This document shows positions 1-8,213 of a DNA stretch of 42,289 bases, in pieces. The notes beneath the pieces are model-generated. The model saw nothing but the letters and a program-made list of their open reading frames with translations. It was not told where the DNA came from and did not search any database. The first letter of the stretch is position 1; each line of letters starts with the position of its first letter. The position numbers were made by a program, and so were the translations under genes. The DNA is from Candidatus Schekmanbacteria bacterium (GTDB taxonomy: Bacteria > CSSED10-310 > JACPHN01), in assembly GCA_016188575.1 (NCBI GenBank), contig JACPHN010000059.1, forward strand, positions 1-42,289. Direction: 5' to 3'.

Positions 1-246
1 CAAATGCAGAACATGTTGCACCGAACCATCCTCGCGGACGATCGCGACACCAGTCGTCCTGGCCCCCGGATCTAGCTTCAGGCGCAGCGGTGCGACCACG
101 CTGTCCTCGAGGACGCGATCGACCAGGCGGATGGTGAAGGGATGCAGGCGATGCACCCGCGCACGTCCCGCCGCGAGCAGCTTGCGCGCCCGCCCTTCGG
201 CGCACGGCGTCAGCGGCCGTTTGCGCTTGTCTAACACAAGAACCAT
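1..246 (-). CDS. iscB: IscB family RNA-guided nuclease, N-terminal part (runs off the window)
   Basis: The 82 visible codons start at ATG 246 behind a good Shine-Dalgarno (GGAGGT, about 5 nt upstream) and run off the left edge. Residues 1-45 form the basic N-terminal PLMP/RRXRR domain of IscB: VLDKRKRPLTPC, then GRARVHRLHPFTIRL. The family's PLMP tetrad reads PLTP here. Residues 56-70 (LKLDPGARTTGVAIV) are the RuvC-I strand with catalytic Asp59. IscB proteins are about 400-500 aa, with a split RuvC, an HNH domain and omega-RNA-guided DNA cleavage; HNH, RuvC-II and RuvC-III would lie to the left and cannot be checked. RRXRR-only proteins without a functional nuclease also exist, but a clear RuvC-I argues against that. 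The gene is preceded by a long structured non-coding stretch, as expected for IscB loci. Confidence 0.85.
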   Translation of the reverse strand, partial: MVLVLDKRKRPLTPCAEGRARKLLAAGRARVHRLHPFTIRLVDRVLEDSVVAPLRLKLDPGARTTGVAIVREDGSVQHVLHL

Positions 247-572
247 CGTGACCTCCAATACCTCCGAAGAGGTCCCCGTAAAGGGCTTGTGACGCCGCCA
301 AGCTGGCTTGCTCGACGGTCTCCCCTCGACCCTGTTGAACAGCAGCCCTCTGTGCACATCCGTTTCGTGCCGACCCTACGACTTGTCTGCAACGCACACT
401 TACAGTATCCGAGGCTGAGGAAGCACCTCGGAGTGTTACTTCTGCTTTCTGTCCAACGCATCTGTTTCAACGATTGCCAATCTCAACTACTTGGTCTGGT
501 CAACATGCAAGCCTCGCGGCTTACGACCTTCCTCCGGAGCAAGCTCCGGCCTTCAGGCCGGGGTAGTTGACC
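247..572 (-). ncRNA. Candidate omega-RNA scaffold upstream of iscB
   Basis: No protein gene is supported in this 326-nt stretch, which ends at the iscB start. Read on the minus strand it begins with GGTCAAC (572-566), which pairs perfectly with GTTGACC (504-498). Inside are stems 561-555/552-546 (AGGCCGG type), a competing 7-bp stem 549-543/540-534, and a 5-bp stem 522-518/513-509. Further on are a 7-bp stem 432-426/414-408 and a 5-bp stem with a TTCG-type loop 273-269/264-260 just before the ribosome binding site. The CAACTACCCCGGCC element is typical of IS200/IS605-type ends next to IscB genes. In known loci the omega-RNA is encoded directly upstream of iscB, and its 5' guide is taken from DNA flanking the element; the predicted guide here lies at about 573-588. 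The boundaries are inferred. Confidence 0.6.
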
Positions 573-628
573 TCACCGTCCTTTGCAGCGCACTGCGACT
601 CGTCGACATTCTCGCCCGCCCTTGCTGT

Positions 629-3307
629 CTAGCCCTCGCCCCCACTCGCGCGCAGCTCACGAATGCGCCGTTTCAACATCTGCAGCGTGGCCCGGACTTC
701 ATCCCGGGTGTTCAGGCTCAGCCGCTGCTCTGGCCGGTGCAGCGCCGTTTTCTCCAGACTCGACAGGATGTCCTGCGCCACGGTCTCATTGGTGTAGGGG
801 AAGGAAAACAGACACTTGGCCGCGTCTCGAACAACGACGTCGTCCCCGTCCAGCGCCAGGCGCAGGATGCGCACGGCGGCCGCGAGCGCCTCGTCGGTGA
901 GACCTTTTGCCGGGCCAATGATCCTGATTGCGGTCCTCATCGCTTCGCGATCCGGCTCGCGCCGGCCTTCGAGCAGCGGGGCGAGCCCCACGATCGCCTC
1001 GCTCCCGCCGATCATGACCAGGGTCTCGAGCGCCCGCGAGCGGATCTCCCCATGGGTCACAGGAAGCAGAGCCGCAATGCCGCGACACGTCTCGGCGCCG
1101 CCAATGCGGGACAGCGCATCCAGCGCCGCGGATCGCACCTGGTCCTGAGGATCCGTCAGCAGCTTCAGGAGGTCCGGCGTCGCCGCGCTGACGCTATTAT
1201 GGCCGAGCTCGAGCGCAGCCTGCTCGCGCTGACGCCAGTCCGGTGAGGAGAGCAGCCCGATGATGAGCTCGGTCCCGGCGGGATGGAGGCTCAGGATGGC
1301 CATCGCCGCTCGGCGCACCTCGAGGTGGTTGTCCCCACACCCCTTCACGACATACGGGAAAGCTGCCGCAAGGGAGCGTGCCGCCATGTGCCCGAGACCT
1401 TCAACGGCCTTGAGTCGAATTCCCCACTCGGAATCCTCGAGCTTCTCCGCAAGAAAATCCGGTGAGTCGGAAAGCAGGCCGGCAATCGGAATGGCCAGGT
1501 AGCGGAGCTCCAGATCCTCCTGCTGCGCGGCCTTCATGGCGATGGCGGTCAGGCGAGCGGTCGTGTCGGCGTCGAGGCCGAGCGATCCGTAAAGCGGCGG
1601 TTGCCCGGCCTCCGCCATGGACTTTGCGAGCACCTTGCCGAAAGCTTCAACGAAGAGCAGTGCCTCCTCGCGATCGGCCTGCGCGGGAAAGTCCTTGAGA
1701 TCATCGCCGAACTTGCGGTTGAAGCGCCCAAGCACAGCGGGAATTGCCTTGTTGCTGCCGATCTCACCGAGGCTGGCGATGAGCGCCTGGACGTGCGACG
1801 ACTGCGGCTTGCCGGGTTCCGAGGCGTCCGGGCTCCGGTTCAGTGCGTCGATGAAGCGGTCGGCCGCGCTCGCACCGATGCGCCCCATGGCGTCTACCAC
1901 CTGCCGGACGATGCGCACATTGTCCGCGTGGCGCTCGAGGCGATGCAGGAAAAACTCCACGGGATCGGTCACTCGCACGGACTTGAGCTGCTGGCTGACG
2001 AGGCGCTGGCGAACGGCGTTGCTCTCGTCCACCATCAATCGTTCCAGGACGCGTTCCGCGTTGGCGCCGCCGATGCGGCCGAGCGCCGTGACGATACGCT
2101 CGAAGAGGCCGGGTCGCCGTTCGTTCAGGGCGAGGTCCTCGAGCACGGGCACGAAAATGTCGGTACCGAGGTTACCCATCACCTCGATGATGCCGGCCTT
2201 GAGTGGGAGCGACGAAACGCGCTGCATAATAAAGACGAGCTGATGCTCCACGGGCGCCCCGCCGCGCACGGCCAGCTCTTCGAGCTTGCGGCGAAGCTCG
2301 CCCGCCGGCATGATTTCTGCGCGCCTGAGTATGGCCACCAGATCGGGGTCCAGCGAGGCCGGCGCCTCCGGTGCCACGGCAGCCAGTTCGGCAGGTTCTC
2401 CGTGCGGCTTTTCTGGACCCGCCTCGGGACGCGGCTCGGGGGCACTCGGCTCAGGGCGCGGCTCGTCTGTCACCGACCCCGTCGCCGGTTCCCGGCGCGG
2501 GCTCGGTTCCGCTCTCGGTGGGGGTGATACCCCAGTCTGATTATTGAGACGCGCGAGCACGTACGCCTCGAAGTGCGACTTGGCCCGCGGCGACAGGTCC
2601 AGGAACTGTCCCCGCACCAGTCGCCTCCCCGACCGGACGACCTTGATCCGCGCCGTCACGAGCTCGCGGATGCCCGGAAGCGCAAACTCCACCGGGAGCT
2701 CGTCGTCCGACGCAATGCTATCCGGCAAGTCATCGAACAGCGCCGAGCATCCCCCCAGGCTGACATCCTGGATGAGGCCGGAAAACCGCTCGCCATTGGC
2801 ATCCATGAGGCGCACCGGCACCGGCGCCTCCGGCGCCGGGACGACGCGGACGTGCCGTTGGCGATGGTGAAACGTCCGCGACAGGTTTGACAGCAGGTGC
2901 TCGATCCTGGAGCTGACCTCCGCCGGCGTCGACTTCTTGTCGAGAAAGCCCGTTACCCCCTCGCGCAGGCCTTCGAGCCGCAAGCGCCTGTCGTCCACGG
3001 CCGTGAAGACGATGATGGGTTGAAAAGGGAACGATATCTTGAACGCGCGGACAACATCCAGTGGGTCCCGGCCAGGCCACTCGCACTCCAAGATGATTGC
3101 CGTGACGGTTCTGTTTTCGTCGCCGGCATCCCCGTCGCCGCCGTTGCGCCGCTTCCTTTCGGTGGCCTCGCTGTCGGCGATTTGCAGCATGAGCGCCAGG
3201 GCCTCGGCTTGGCTTTCGGCGCAAAGAAGCTCTACGACCGCCCCGGCCAGGTATGGTTTCCATTGGGCGACGGCGACGGGATCGGGGTCGACGTAATAGA
3301 GCCGCAT
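629..3307 (-). CDS. Pseudo-receiver / PilZ / HEAT-repeat protein
   Basis: An 892-aa cytoplasmic protein. Residues 1-140 have a receiver fold: acidic DPD at 7-9, the Thr-Ala at 102-103 and Lys124/125. The phosphorylatable Asp position (ILECEWPG, residue 74) is Glu, so the domain is probably not phosphorylated and may mimic the active state. Residues 150-252 resemble PilZ, with the DVSLGG motif (181-186); the upstream arginine cluster RQRHVR is not spaced as the canonical RxxxR, so c-di-GMP binding is uncertain. A Pro/Glu-rich linker (260-320) leads to a C-terminal half of HEAT-like helical repeats (about 325-880; for example LEDSEWGIRLKAVEGLGH, LTDPQDQVRSAALDALSRIG). It is the last gene of the minus-strand operon, 91 nt after the acyl-CoA dehydrogenase stop. 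It is probably a scaffold or regulatory adaptor; the substrate is unknown. No strong ribosome binding site precedes ATG 3307. Confidence 0.85.
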   Translation of the reverse strand: MRLYYVDPDPVAVAQWKPYLAGAVVELLCAESQAEALALMLQIADSEATERKRRNGGDGDAGDENRTVTAIILECEWPGRDPLDVVRAFKISFPFQPIIVFTAVDDRRLRLEGLREGVTGFLDKKSTPAEVSSRIEHLLSNLSRTFHHRQRHVRVVPAPEAPVPVRLMDANGERFSGLIQDVSLGGCSALFDDLPDSIASDDELPVEFALPGIRELVTARIKVVRSGRRLVRGQFLDLSPRAKSHFEAYVLARLNNQTGVSPPPRAEPSPRREPATGSVTDEPRPEPSAPEPRPEAGPEKPHGEPAELAAVAPEAPASLDPDLVAILRRAEIMPAGELRRKLEELAVRGGAPVEHQLVFIMQRVSSLPLKAGIIEVMGNLGTDIFVPVLEDLALNERRPGLFERIVTALGRIGGANAERVLERLMVDESNAVRQRLVSQQLKSVRVTDPVEFFLHRLERHADNVRIVRQVVDAMGRIGASAADRFIDALNRSPDASEPGKPQSSHVQALIASLGEIGSNKAIPAVLGRFNRKFGDDLKDFPAQADREEALLFVEAFGKVLAKSMAEAGQPPLYGSLGLDADTTARLTAIAMKAAQQEDLELRYLAIPIAGLLSDSPDFLAEKLEDSEWGIRLKAVEGLGHMAARSLAAAFPYVVKGCGDNHLEVRRAAMAILSLHPAGTELIIGLLSSPDWRQREQAALELGHNSVSAATPDLLKLLTDPQDQVRSAALDALSRIGGAETCRGIAALLPVTHGEIRSRALETLVMIGGSEAIVGLAPLLEGRREPDREAMRTAIRIIGPAKGLTDEALAAAVRILRLALDGDDVVVRDAAKCLFSFPYTNETVAQDILSSLEKTALHRPEQRLSLNTRDEVRATLQMLKRRIRELRASGGEG

Positions 3308-3398
3308 CGGCAGAGCAGATTCTCGTTAGGTACGCGGTGCTGGTGCGCCGCCAGCAGGGGCGCTCGCAATTGTTTCATAGCGCGGTCTCCCCGGACCT

Positions 3399-4721
3399 TC
3401 AAGACACGGGACGCCGGGTGGGGCGCGGCGCGAAATCGGATTCTGCGAGGCCTTCGAATACCGCCAGGCGGTTGATCTGATTGGTGCCCTCGTAGATTTG
3501 CGTCAACCGCGCATCGCGTGCCGCCTTCTCCACGCCGTGCTGGCGCAGATAGCCCTGCTCGCCGAGCAGCGCCATGGCCTCCGTGCAAACCTCCCACGCC
3601 ATGTCGCCGCAGAACGATTTGGCAATTGAACCGGACGCCTGAAAGGGCAGCCGATATCGCACCGCCTGCCACACCAGAGCGCGGCCCGCCTGCACCTTCG
3701 CCGTCATTTCCGCGAGCTTCAGGCGAATGTCTTGATAGGCCGTGAGCGGTCGGGCGGCCAACCGCGTAGTCTCACAGAAAGCCACTGCGCGTTCCAACGC
3801 GCCGCGCGCGATCCCGACGGCGATGGCACCGACGATCGGCCGGGAAAAATTGAGAACGTTGCGATTGATCGCCCAGCCGCCGCCAACATGGCCAATCACG
3901 CGCGCTTCGGGGACGAACACGTCGTCGAGAACAAGCTCGGACGCATCGGCCGCGCGCTGCCCCAGCTTGCGCTCGGCGCGCCCGACTTGAAAGCCCGTCA
4001 TGGTCTGGTCCAGGAGAAAACACGTCCAGGAGTCAAACCCGCCGCCATCGACAGCGGCAAACAGCGTCACCCAGCGTGCGATACCGCCGTTGGAAATGAA
4101 ACACTTGCGGCCGGACAGGCGGAAACCGCCCGCGGCGCGGCGCGCAACCGTCGTCGGCCGCGCAGAGGCGGCGCCTTCCGTGTCCTCGGCGTCGGAACCC
4201 GCTCCAGGCTCGGTGATCGCGAAGGCGGCGATTGCCGGCTCACCCGCCCGGATTTCGTCATAGATCGCGCGCTGCCAGCGTAGAATCGCGCGCAGGTCCC
4301 CGGACACGAACAGCGGAGCGATACCCAGATCGTGCGCAAGGAGTGCCAGTCCGAGCCCCCCGCAGGCGGCGCAGAGCTCCTCCGCCTTGAGCGCCGCGGG
4401 AAACAGAAAGGAATGCGCCATCGCCTTCAGGCTCCCGCTGCCGAGCGGCCAGGGCAACAGCTCGGTCTGAAACCGCCAGCGCGCCGACTCGAGAAACAGC
4501 TCCACACACACGGCGTGATCAGGCCGCCTGTCCATCTGCAGCGCCCGCGGCGCCAGGTATGATTCCGCGAACCGCCTGCAGCGCCTGCGGTAGCGCCGCA
4601 GGTGCCACGACAGGGTCTCCGTATCGCGCTCCCAAAGCGTCAACGGGCGCACATCGTAGAGCAGCCTGCCCAAGGCGCCCAGGCGCGCCCTCGCCTCGCC
4701 GGGAGCAGTAGATCCGCTCAT
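3399..4721 (-). CDS. Acyl-CoA dehydrogenase, catalytic subunit
   Basis: A 440-aa FAD-dependent acyl-CoA dehydrogenase. It has the family signature AITEPGAGSDA, the FAD/substrate strand KCFISNGG, and near the C-terminus LTQIYEGTNQINRLAVFEGL, whose YEGT contains the catalytic base Glu. The start is taken as ATG 4721: it overlaps the stop of the upstream gene by 4 nt (ATGA) and has GGAG at a suitable distance. A GTG at 4736 would add five residues. Co-transcription and translational coupling with a sister dehydrogenase that lacks the catalytic Glu suggest the two form a heteromeric enzyme like the alpha2beta2 steroid side-chain dehydrogenases of actinobacteria (inference). The acyl substrate cannot be read from sequence. 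Confidence 0.9.
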   Translation of the reverse strand: MSGSTAPGEARARLGALGRLLYDVRPLTLWERDTETLSWHLRRYRRRCRRFAESYLAPRALQMDRRPDHAVCVELFLESARWRFQTELLPWPLGSGSLKAMAHSFLFPAALKAEELCAACGGLGLALLAHDLGIAPLFVSGDLRAILRWQRAIYDEIRAGEPAIAAFAITEPGAGSDAEDTEGAASARPTTVARRAAGGFRLSGRKCFISNGGIARWVTLFAAVDGGGFDSWTCFLLDQTMTGFQVGRAERKLGQRAADASELVLDDVFVPEARVIGHVGGGWAINRNVLNFSRPIVGAIAVGIARGALERAVAFCETTRLAARPLTAYQDIRLKLAEMTAKVQAGRALVWQAVRYRLPFQASGSIAKSFCGDMAWEVCTEAMALLGEQGYLRQHGVEKAARDARLTQIYEGTNQINRLAVFEGLAESDFAPRPTRRPVS

Positions 4722-5866
4722 TGCCGTGATCTCCACGACTCTTCGCCACCGCTCATCGCCACAAACCTGGCAAGATCATCTCGCCGTCCCCCCACAGACC
4801 GCAGGCAAACGGCGTCGCGCAGGTGCTTTTCCAGGCGGTATTCTTCCATATATCCATAACCTCCAAGCACTTGCAGGCACCCCGTCACGGCGTGCGCCGC
4901 GTTGTCGGCCGCAATCGCGCGGGCGAGCGCAGCGCGCCGCAGCATGTCGATACCCTTGCCGCGAGCAGCCGCGGCCTGTGCCACCGTCGCCGCCGCCGCC
5001 TCGATGGCCAGGTCGGCGTCACCGAGCAGAAGCTGAACCGCCGGGTGCCTGGCAATGGGCACTCCCGCCTGCACCCGCTCAGAGGCATACGCCCTGGCTC
5101 GCCGCCGCGCACCCACCGCGTTTCCCACCGCAATCGCCGCAACCCCGAGCCAGTACAAGGCGAGAAGCTCCGCCGCGTCGATCGCCGGTAGACGGGCAGC
5201 GGGAGCAATGAATGCGTCTTCGAGCGCGACCGACAGGACCTCGCACGCGGCCAGACCGGTGCGCTCCTCTGCGGCGACCCGCGTGATGCCCGAAGCCTCG
5301 CGATCGACGAGGACACCCACGTGCTCCCCGGAGTCATCTCGGCAAATTACCAGGAGGTTCACCGTATCCGGCACCGCGTACACGAAGGTCTTGGTGGCGC
5401 GCAACCGAAGCTCGCCGTCCCGCGCGGATACGCGCGCGTTCAGCCCGTCGAGAGGACCCTGCGGCGGACCGGTCCAGTCGCCAAGCCCAAACGGCGGCTC
5501 CAGAAGCGCAATGGCCGCGCGCTCACAGGTTTGACGCCGGGCCGCGACCAACGCCCGCGCCGCCAACCCGGCCACGTGCAACCCCATGGCGATACCCGCG
5601 CACCGCGAAGCGACGATCGCCAGCGCCTCGAGTGACGGCCCAATGTCTCCGCTCAGCGTCTCTGTGCCCCAGATGCCGTACTCGTACCCGGCGCTGCCCG
5701 GGTTCGCGGACGCGACGATCCCGAGCTCATCCGCCGAGAACATCACGCTCTTTACGCTCGTAAGATCGCCGTCACGTCCTTCGGTCCCGACGAGACAGCC
5801 GACAACTTCCACGGCAAAGCGCTCGACCGCTTCTCGCCGCGCTCTGACCTCCCAACTTTCGCTCAC
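4718..5866 (-). CDS. Acyl-CoA dehydrogenase-like subunit lacking the catalytic Glu
   Basis: A 382-aa protein with the C-terminal helical domain of acyl-CoA dehydrogenases (HPAVQLLLGDADLAIEAAAA, then QVLGGYGYMEEYRLEKHLRDA). At the place where catalytic members have YEGT it reads LRSVGGRRDDL, so no catalytic Glu is present. The N-terminal domain is also eroded: the TEPxAGSD signature is replaced by LLEPPFGLGDW. It starts at GTG 5866, 3 nt after the stop of the decarboxylase gene, and overlaps the next dehydrogenase by 4 nt. A non-catalytic partner in a heteromer is the simplest explanation; an independent enzyme with an alternative base is possible. Confidence 0.85.
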   Translation of the reverse strand: MSESWEVRARREAVERFAVEVVGCLVGTEGRDGDLTSVKSVMFSADELGIVASANPGSAGYEYGIWGTETLSGDIGPSLEALAIVASRCAGIAMGLHVAGLAARALVAARRQTCERAAIALLEPPFGLGDWTGPPQGPLDGLNARVSARDGELRLRATKTFVYAVPDTVNLLVICRDDSGEHVGVLVDREASGITRVAAEERTGLAACEVLSVALEDAFIAPAARLPAIDAAELLALYWLGVAAIAVGNAVGARRRARAYASERVQAGVPIARHPAVQLLLGDADLAIEAAAATVAQAAAARGKGIDMLRRAALARAIAADNAAHAVTGCLQVLGGYGYMEEYRLEKHLRDAVCLRSVGGRRDDLARFVAMSGGEESWRSRQ

Positions 5867-5869
5867 GCT

Positions 5870-6706
5870 CTAGATCCCTGTAAGGTAGCGAACGGTGTGC
5901 ACGCCGGCAGCTTGCGCACCGGAAAAACCGTTCAGCGGTCGCGCCACATTGCGAGCAACGACCTCGCCTTCCGCCAATATTGCGCTGCGCTCGAGGAAAA
6001 AGCGTGTCACCACCGGACGAGAGGAAATCCCGAGCGCCGCGAGCTCGCTGGCGACCGGGTGCGACCCGAGCGCGAACTGGACGCCGCGAAAGCCAAGCCC
6101 GACCCGATAGACGGAGCGCTGGCGAATGGTCGTACGAACCAGGTCGCCGCCCCGCGTGGAATAGGTTACCAGCGGCCGATTGTCGCGGACAAGGATGCCG
6201 CGCCGCGGCACGCGAATGCTCATGAGCTGCTGGCCTCCTTCCGTAAGCTCGCAACTGCCAAGCTCGGGAGTCATCTCAAACTCCATGTCCGCCACGAACT
6301 TGGGATAACCCCAGACGGAGCGCCCTGCGTCACGCGCCACGGCGGTGGTTACGGGCAGATGCAGCACAACCATTCCGAAGCCGGGGTAGCGTCCCTCCAG
6401 AAGCGCGGGCAAGATCGGCAGCGGGCGGCGGTTCCACACCGCCGGCACGACGATCGCCACCTCGCCGTAGGAGCCGATCGTGGTATCGATATAATTGAAG
6501 ACGGCGATGCCGACGAAGGCCCGCGACGCCGTGGCGCAAACGGGAAACAGACGGTCCGACGGCATTTGCTGCGTGACGCGGGCGCGATCCGCCGTGAAAA
6601 AAAGTGCAAAACAGTCATCTCTGAAGTACAGGATGGGCAGCTCGAAGGTAGTGCTGCCGGCGCTCTTGGTGGCACCGGGTCGGGTGCGAGCGAAAAAGCC
6701 TTCCAT
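5870..6706 (-). CDS. Acetoacetate decarboxylase family protein
   Basis: A 278-aa protein of the acetoacetate decarboxylase (ADC) fold. GSYGEVAIVVP (78-88) matches the strand carrying the conserved active-site Glu, and SVWGYPKFVADMEFE matches the Schiff-base Lys segment (Lys136 in GYPKF). ADC decarboxylates beta-keto acids through that lysine; related family members act as aldolases, dehydratases or hydrolases, so the reaction here is open. The ribosome binding site GAGGAA lies 6-7 nt before ATG 6706. The gene sits 51 nt downstream of the sigma54-type regulator and 3 nt upstream of the dehydrogenase pair, consistent with a short pathway that handles acyl or keto-acid intermediates. Confidence 0.85.
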   Translation of the reverse strand: MEGFFARTRPGATKSAGSTTFELPILYFRDDCFALFFTADRARVTQQMPSDRLFPVCATASRAFVGIAVFNYIDTTIGSYGEVAIVVPAVWNRRPLPILPALLEGRYPGFGMVVLHLPVTTAVARDAGRSVWGYPKFVADMEFEMTPELGSCELTEGGQQLMSIRVPRRGILVRDNRPLVTYSTRGGDLVRTTIRQRSVYRVGLGFRGVQFALGSHPVASELAALGISSRPVVTRFFLERSAILAEGEVVARNVARPLNGFSGAQAAGVHTVRYLTGI

Positions 6707-6757
6707 TGCGTTTCCTCATTTGGCCTTTGGCCCGCCGATGAGCCCCGCGGGCGCTCT

Positions 6758-8203
6758 TCAATCTCCGAAGAGGTTGAACCGCTTCAGTTTCTCGATGAAG
6801 GTCGTTCGCTTCATCCCGAGCAGATCGGCAGCCTGGCTCTTGTTGCCGCCGGTACGCTGCAGCGATCGCAAGAGCAGCTCCCGTTCGATTTCACTCACAA
6901 ACGTCTTGAAGTCAACCCCTTCGTCGGGGAGCGGCACGGTCGGAGGAGGGCTCGCCTGGGCGCTGGGCTGGATGTCCGGCGGCAGGTCCGTCGCGAGCAG
7001 ATGATCGCGCTCCCCGGCAAGCGTCACCATGCGTTCGATGACGTTTTCAAGCTGGCGCACGTTGCCCGGCCATTCATAGCGCATCATCTGGCGCAACAAC
7101 CCCTGGCTCGTCGCTTTGACACGCCATCCGTTCTGGCTGCAGGAGCGCCGCACAAAGTGCTGCGCGAGCAAGGGAATGTCCTCGGTCCGATCTCGCAGCG
7201 GCGGCAGGCTGATCGGGATAACGTTCAACCGGTAGAAGAGATCCTTGCGAAACGTCCCCTCCGCGACGCGTCGCTCCAGATCGGCGCTCGTGGCGCCGAT
7301 GAAACGCACGTCGACCTGAATCGTCTTCGTGCCGCCGACGCGTTCAAACTGCCGCTCCTGCAAGACCCTCAGGAGTCGGACCTGCAGGGCCTCGCTCATG
7401 TTGCCTACTTCGTCGAGAAAAAGCGTGCCGCCGTCGGCGAGCTCGAAGCGGCCTGCACGGGTCCGGTGCGCGTCGGTGTAGGCACCTTTCTCATGGCCGA
7501 AAAGCTCGCTCTCCAGGAGCGAATCCGAGAGCGCTCCGCAGTTCACACAGACCAAGGACGCAGGGTTGCGATCTGAGGCCACATGGATGGCCCGCGCGAC
7601 CAGCTCCTTTCCGGTGCCGCTCTCGCCGTAAATCATGATGGTAGACTGGCTACGCGCGACCTTCTCGACCAGTGTCAACATTTCGCGGATCGGCGGAGAC
7701 TGTCCGATGATCCCCCGAAACGGCAGCACCGCCTCCGTCGGCGCCGGCGTCGCCGCGGCACGCTCATCGCGTTGACGCCGTTGATCGATGTGGTCGCGAA
7801 TCTGGGACACGACGGCCGCCGTCTCGGCCACAGGCGCCAGGCAGGACACGCCATCGGGCATGACCAGGCCACTGTGCCGCCGCAGCGTGTCCCGGGTCTC
7901 CGGCACGAGAAAAATCCCCATGTCGGGGAAGAGCTCCCGCGCCCGCCCGACCATGGGCATCAGATCCACGGTGCCGTTTTCCGCAACGACGACGAGGAGG
8001 TCGTAGATCTCGCGGCTCATGCGCAGCAGCAGGTCCGACGACTTGGCGCGGAAGTCGACGGACGCACTTGTCCCGCTTCGCAGGGCCGCCGCAAGTCGGC
8101 TTGCCTGCTCGTTGCGGTTCGATTCTGCTACGAGTAGGATTTTCTCGTCGGACAACGTATCCGCCAGGGGGGACGGGGGCTTGTTGCCGTAGTCATATAG
8201 CAT
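6758..8203 (-). CDS. Sigma54-type AAA+ transcriptional regulator with altered GAFTGA loop
   Basis: A 481-aa protein. Residues 19-140 resemble a receiver domain, but the phosphorylation-site strand reads YDLLVVVAENG with no Asp, so it is a pseudo-receiver. The AAA+ domain (about 163-395) has Walker A GESGTGKE (193-200), Walker B TLFLDEV, and RNVRQLENV-type sensor residues (WPGNVRQLENVIER). The sigma54-contact loop, normally GAFTGA, is GAYTDA (240-245). The C-terminal Fis-type helix-turn-helix is NKSQAADLLGMKRTTFIEKL. The start is taken as ATG 8203, because longer in-frame versions (to 8431) run into the divergent decarboxylase gene and match nothing in the family; ATG 8281 is an alternative. 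It heads the operon running to 629 and probably controls it or the divergent gene. The loop change makes normal sigma54 activation doubtful. Confidence 0.9.
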   Translation of the reverse strand: MLYDYGNKPPSPLADTLSDEKILLVAESNRNEQASRLAAALRSGTSASVDFRAKSSDLLLRMSREIYDLLVVVAENGTVDLMPMVGRARELFPDMGIFLVPETRDTLRRHSGLVMPDGVSCLAPVAETAAVVSQIRDHIDQRRQRDERAAATPAPTEAVLPFRGIIGQSPPIREMLTLVEKVARSQSTIMIYGESGTGKELVARAIHVASDRNPASLVCVNCGALSDSLLESELFGHEKGAYTDAHRTRAGRFELADGGTLFLDEVGNMSEALQVRLLRVLQERQFERVGGTKTIQVDVRFIGATSADLERRVAEGTFRKDLFYRLNVIPISLPPLRDRTEDIPLLAQHFVRRSCSQNGWRVKATSQGLLRQMMRYEWPGNVRQLENVIERMVTLAGERDHLLATDLPPDIQPSAQASPPPTVPLPDEGVDFKTFVSEIERELLLRSLQRTGGNKSQAADLLGMKRTTFIEKLKRFNLFGD

Positions 8204-8213
8204 ATATTGCAAC

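Larger units (their letters stand above)
1..572 (-). mobile_element. Partial IscB-carrying IS200/IS605-like element, one end near 572
   Basis: The imperfect-palindrome cluster at 534-572, including TAGTTGA next to a CCGGCCTTCAGGCCGG hairpin (546-561), looks like the end of an IS200/IS605-type element. It lies 56 nt past the stop of the neighbouring HEAT-repeat gene, so the element seems to sit in an intergenic site. No TnpA transposase is visible; the other end is outside the window. Confidence 0.45.

Noticed and set aside
491-1246. 251-codon plus-strand open frame across the IscB element edge and the HEAT gene
   Set aside because: Antisense to the well-supported HEAT-repeat gene and to the structured non-coding region; composition typical of a shadow frame.
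5897-7576. 559-codon plus-strand open frame
   Set aside because: Antisense to the ADC-family and regulator genes, with no motif of its own.
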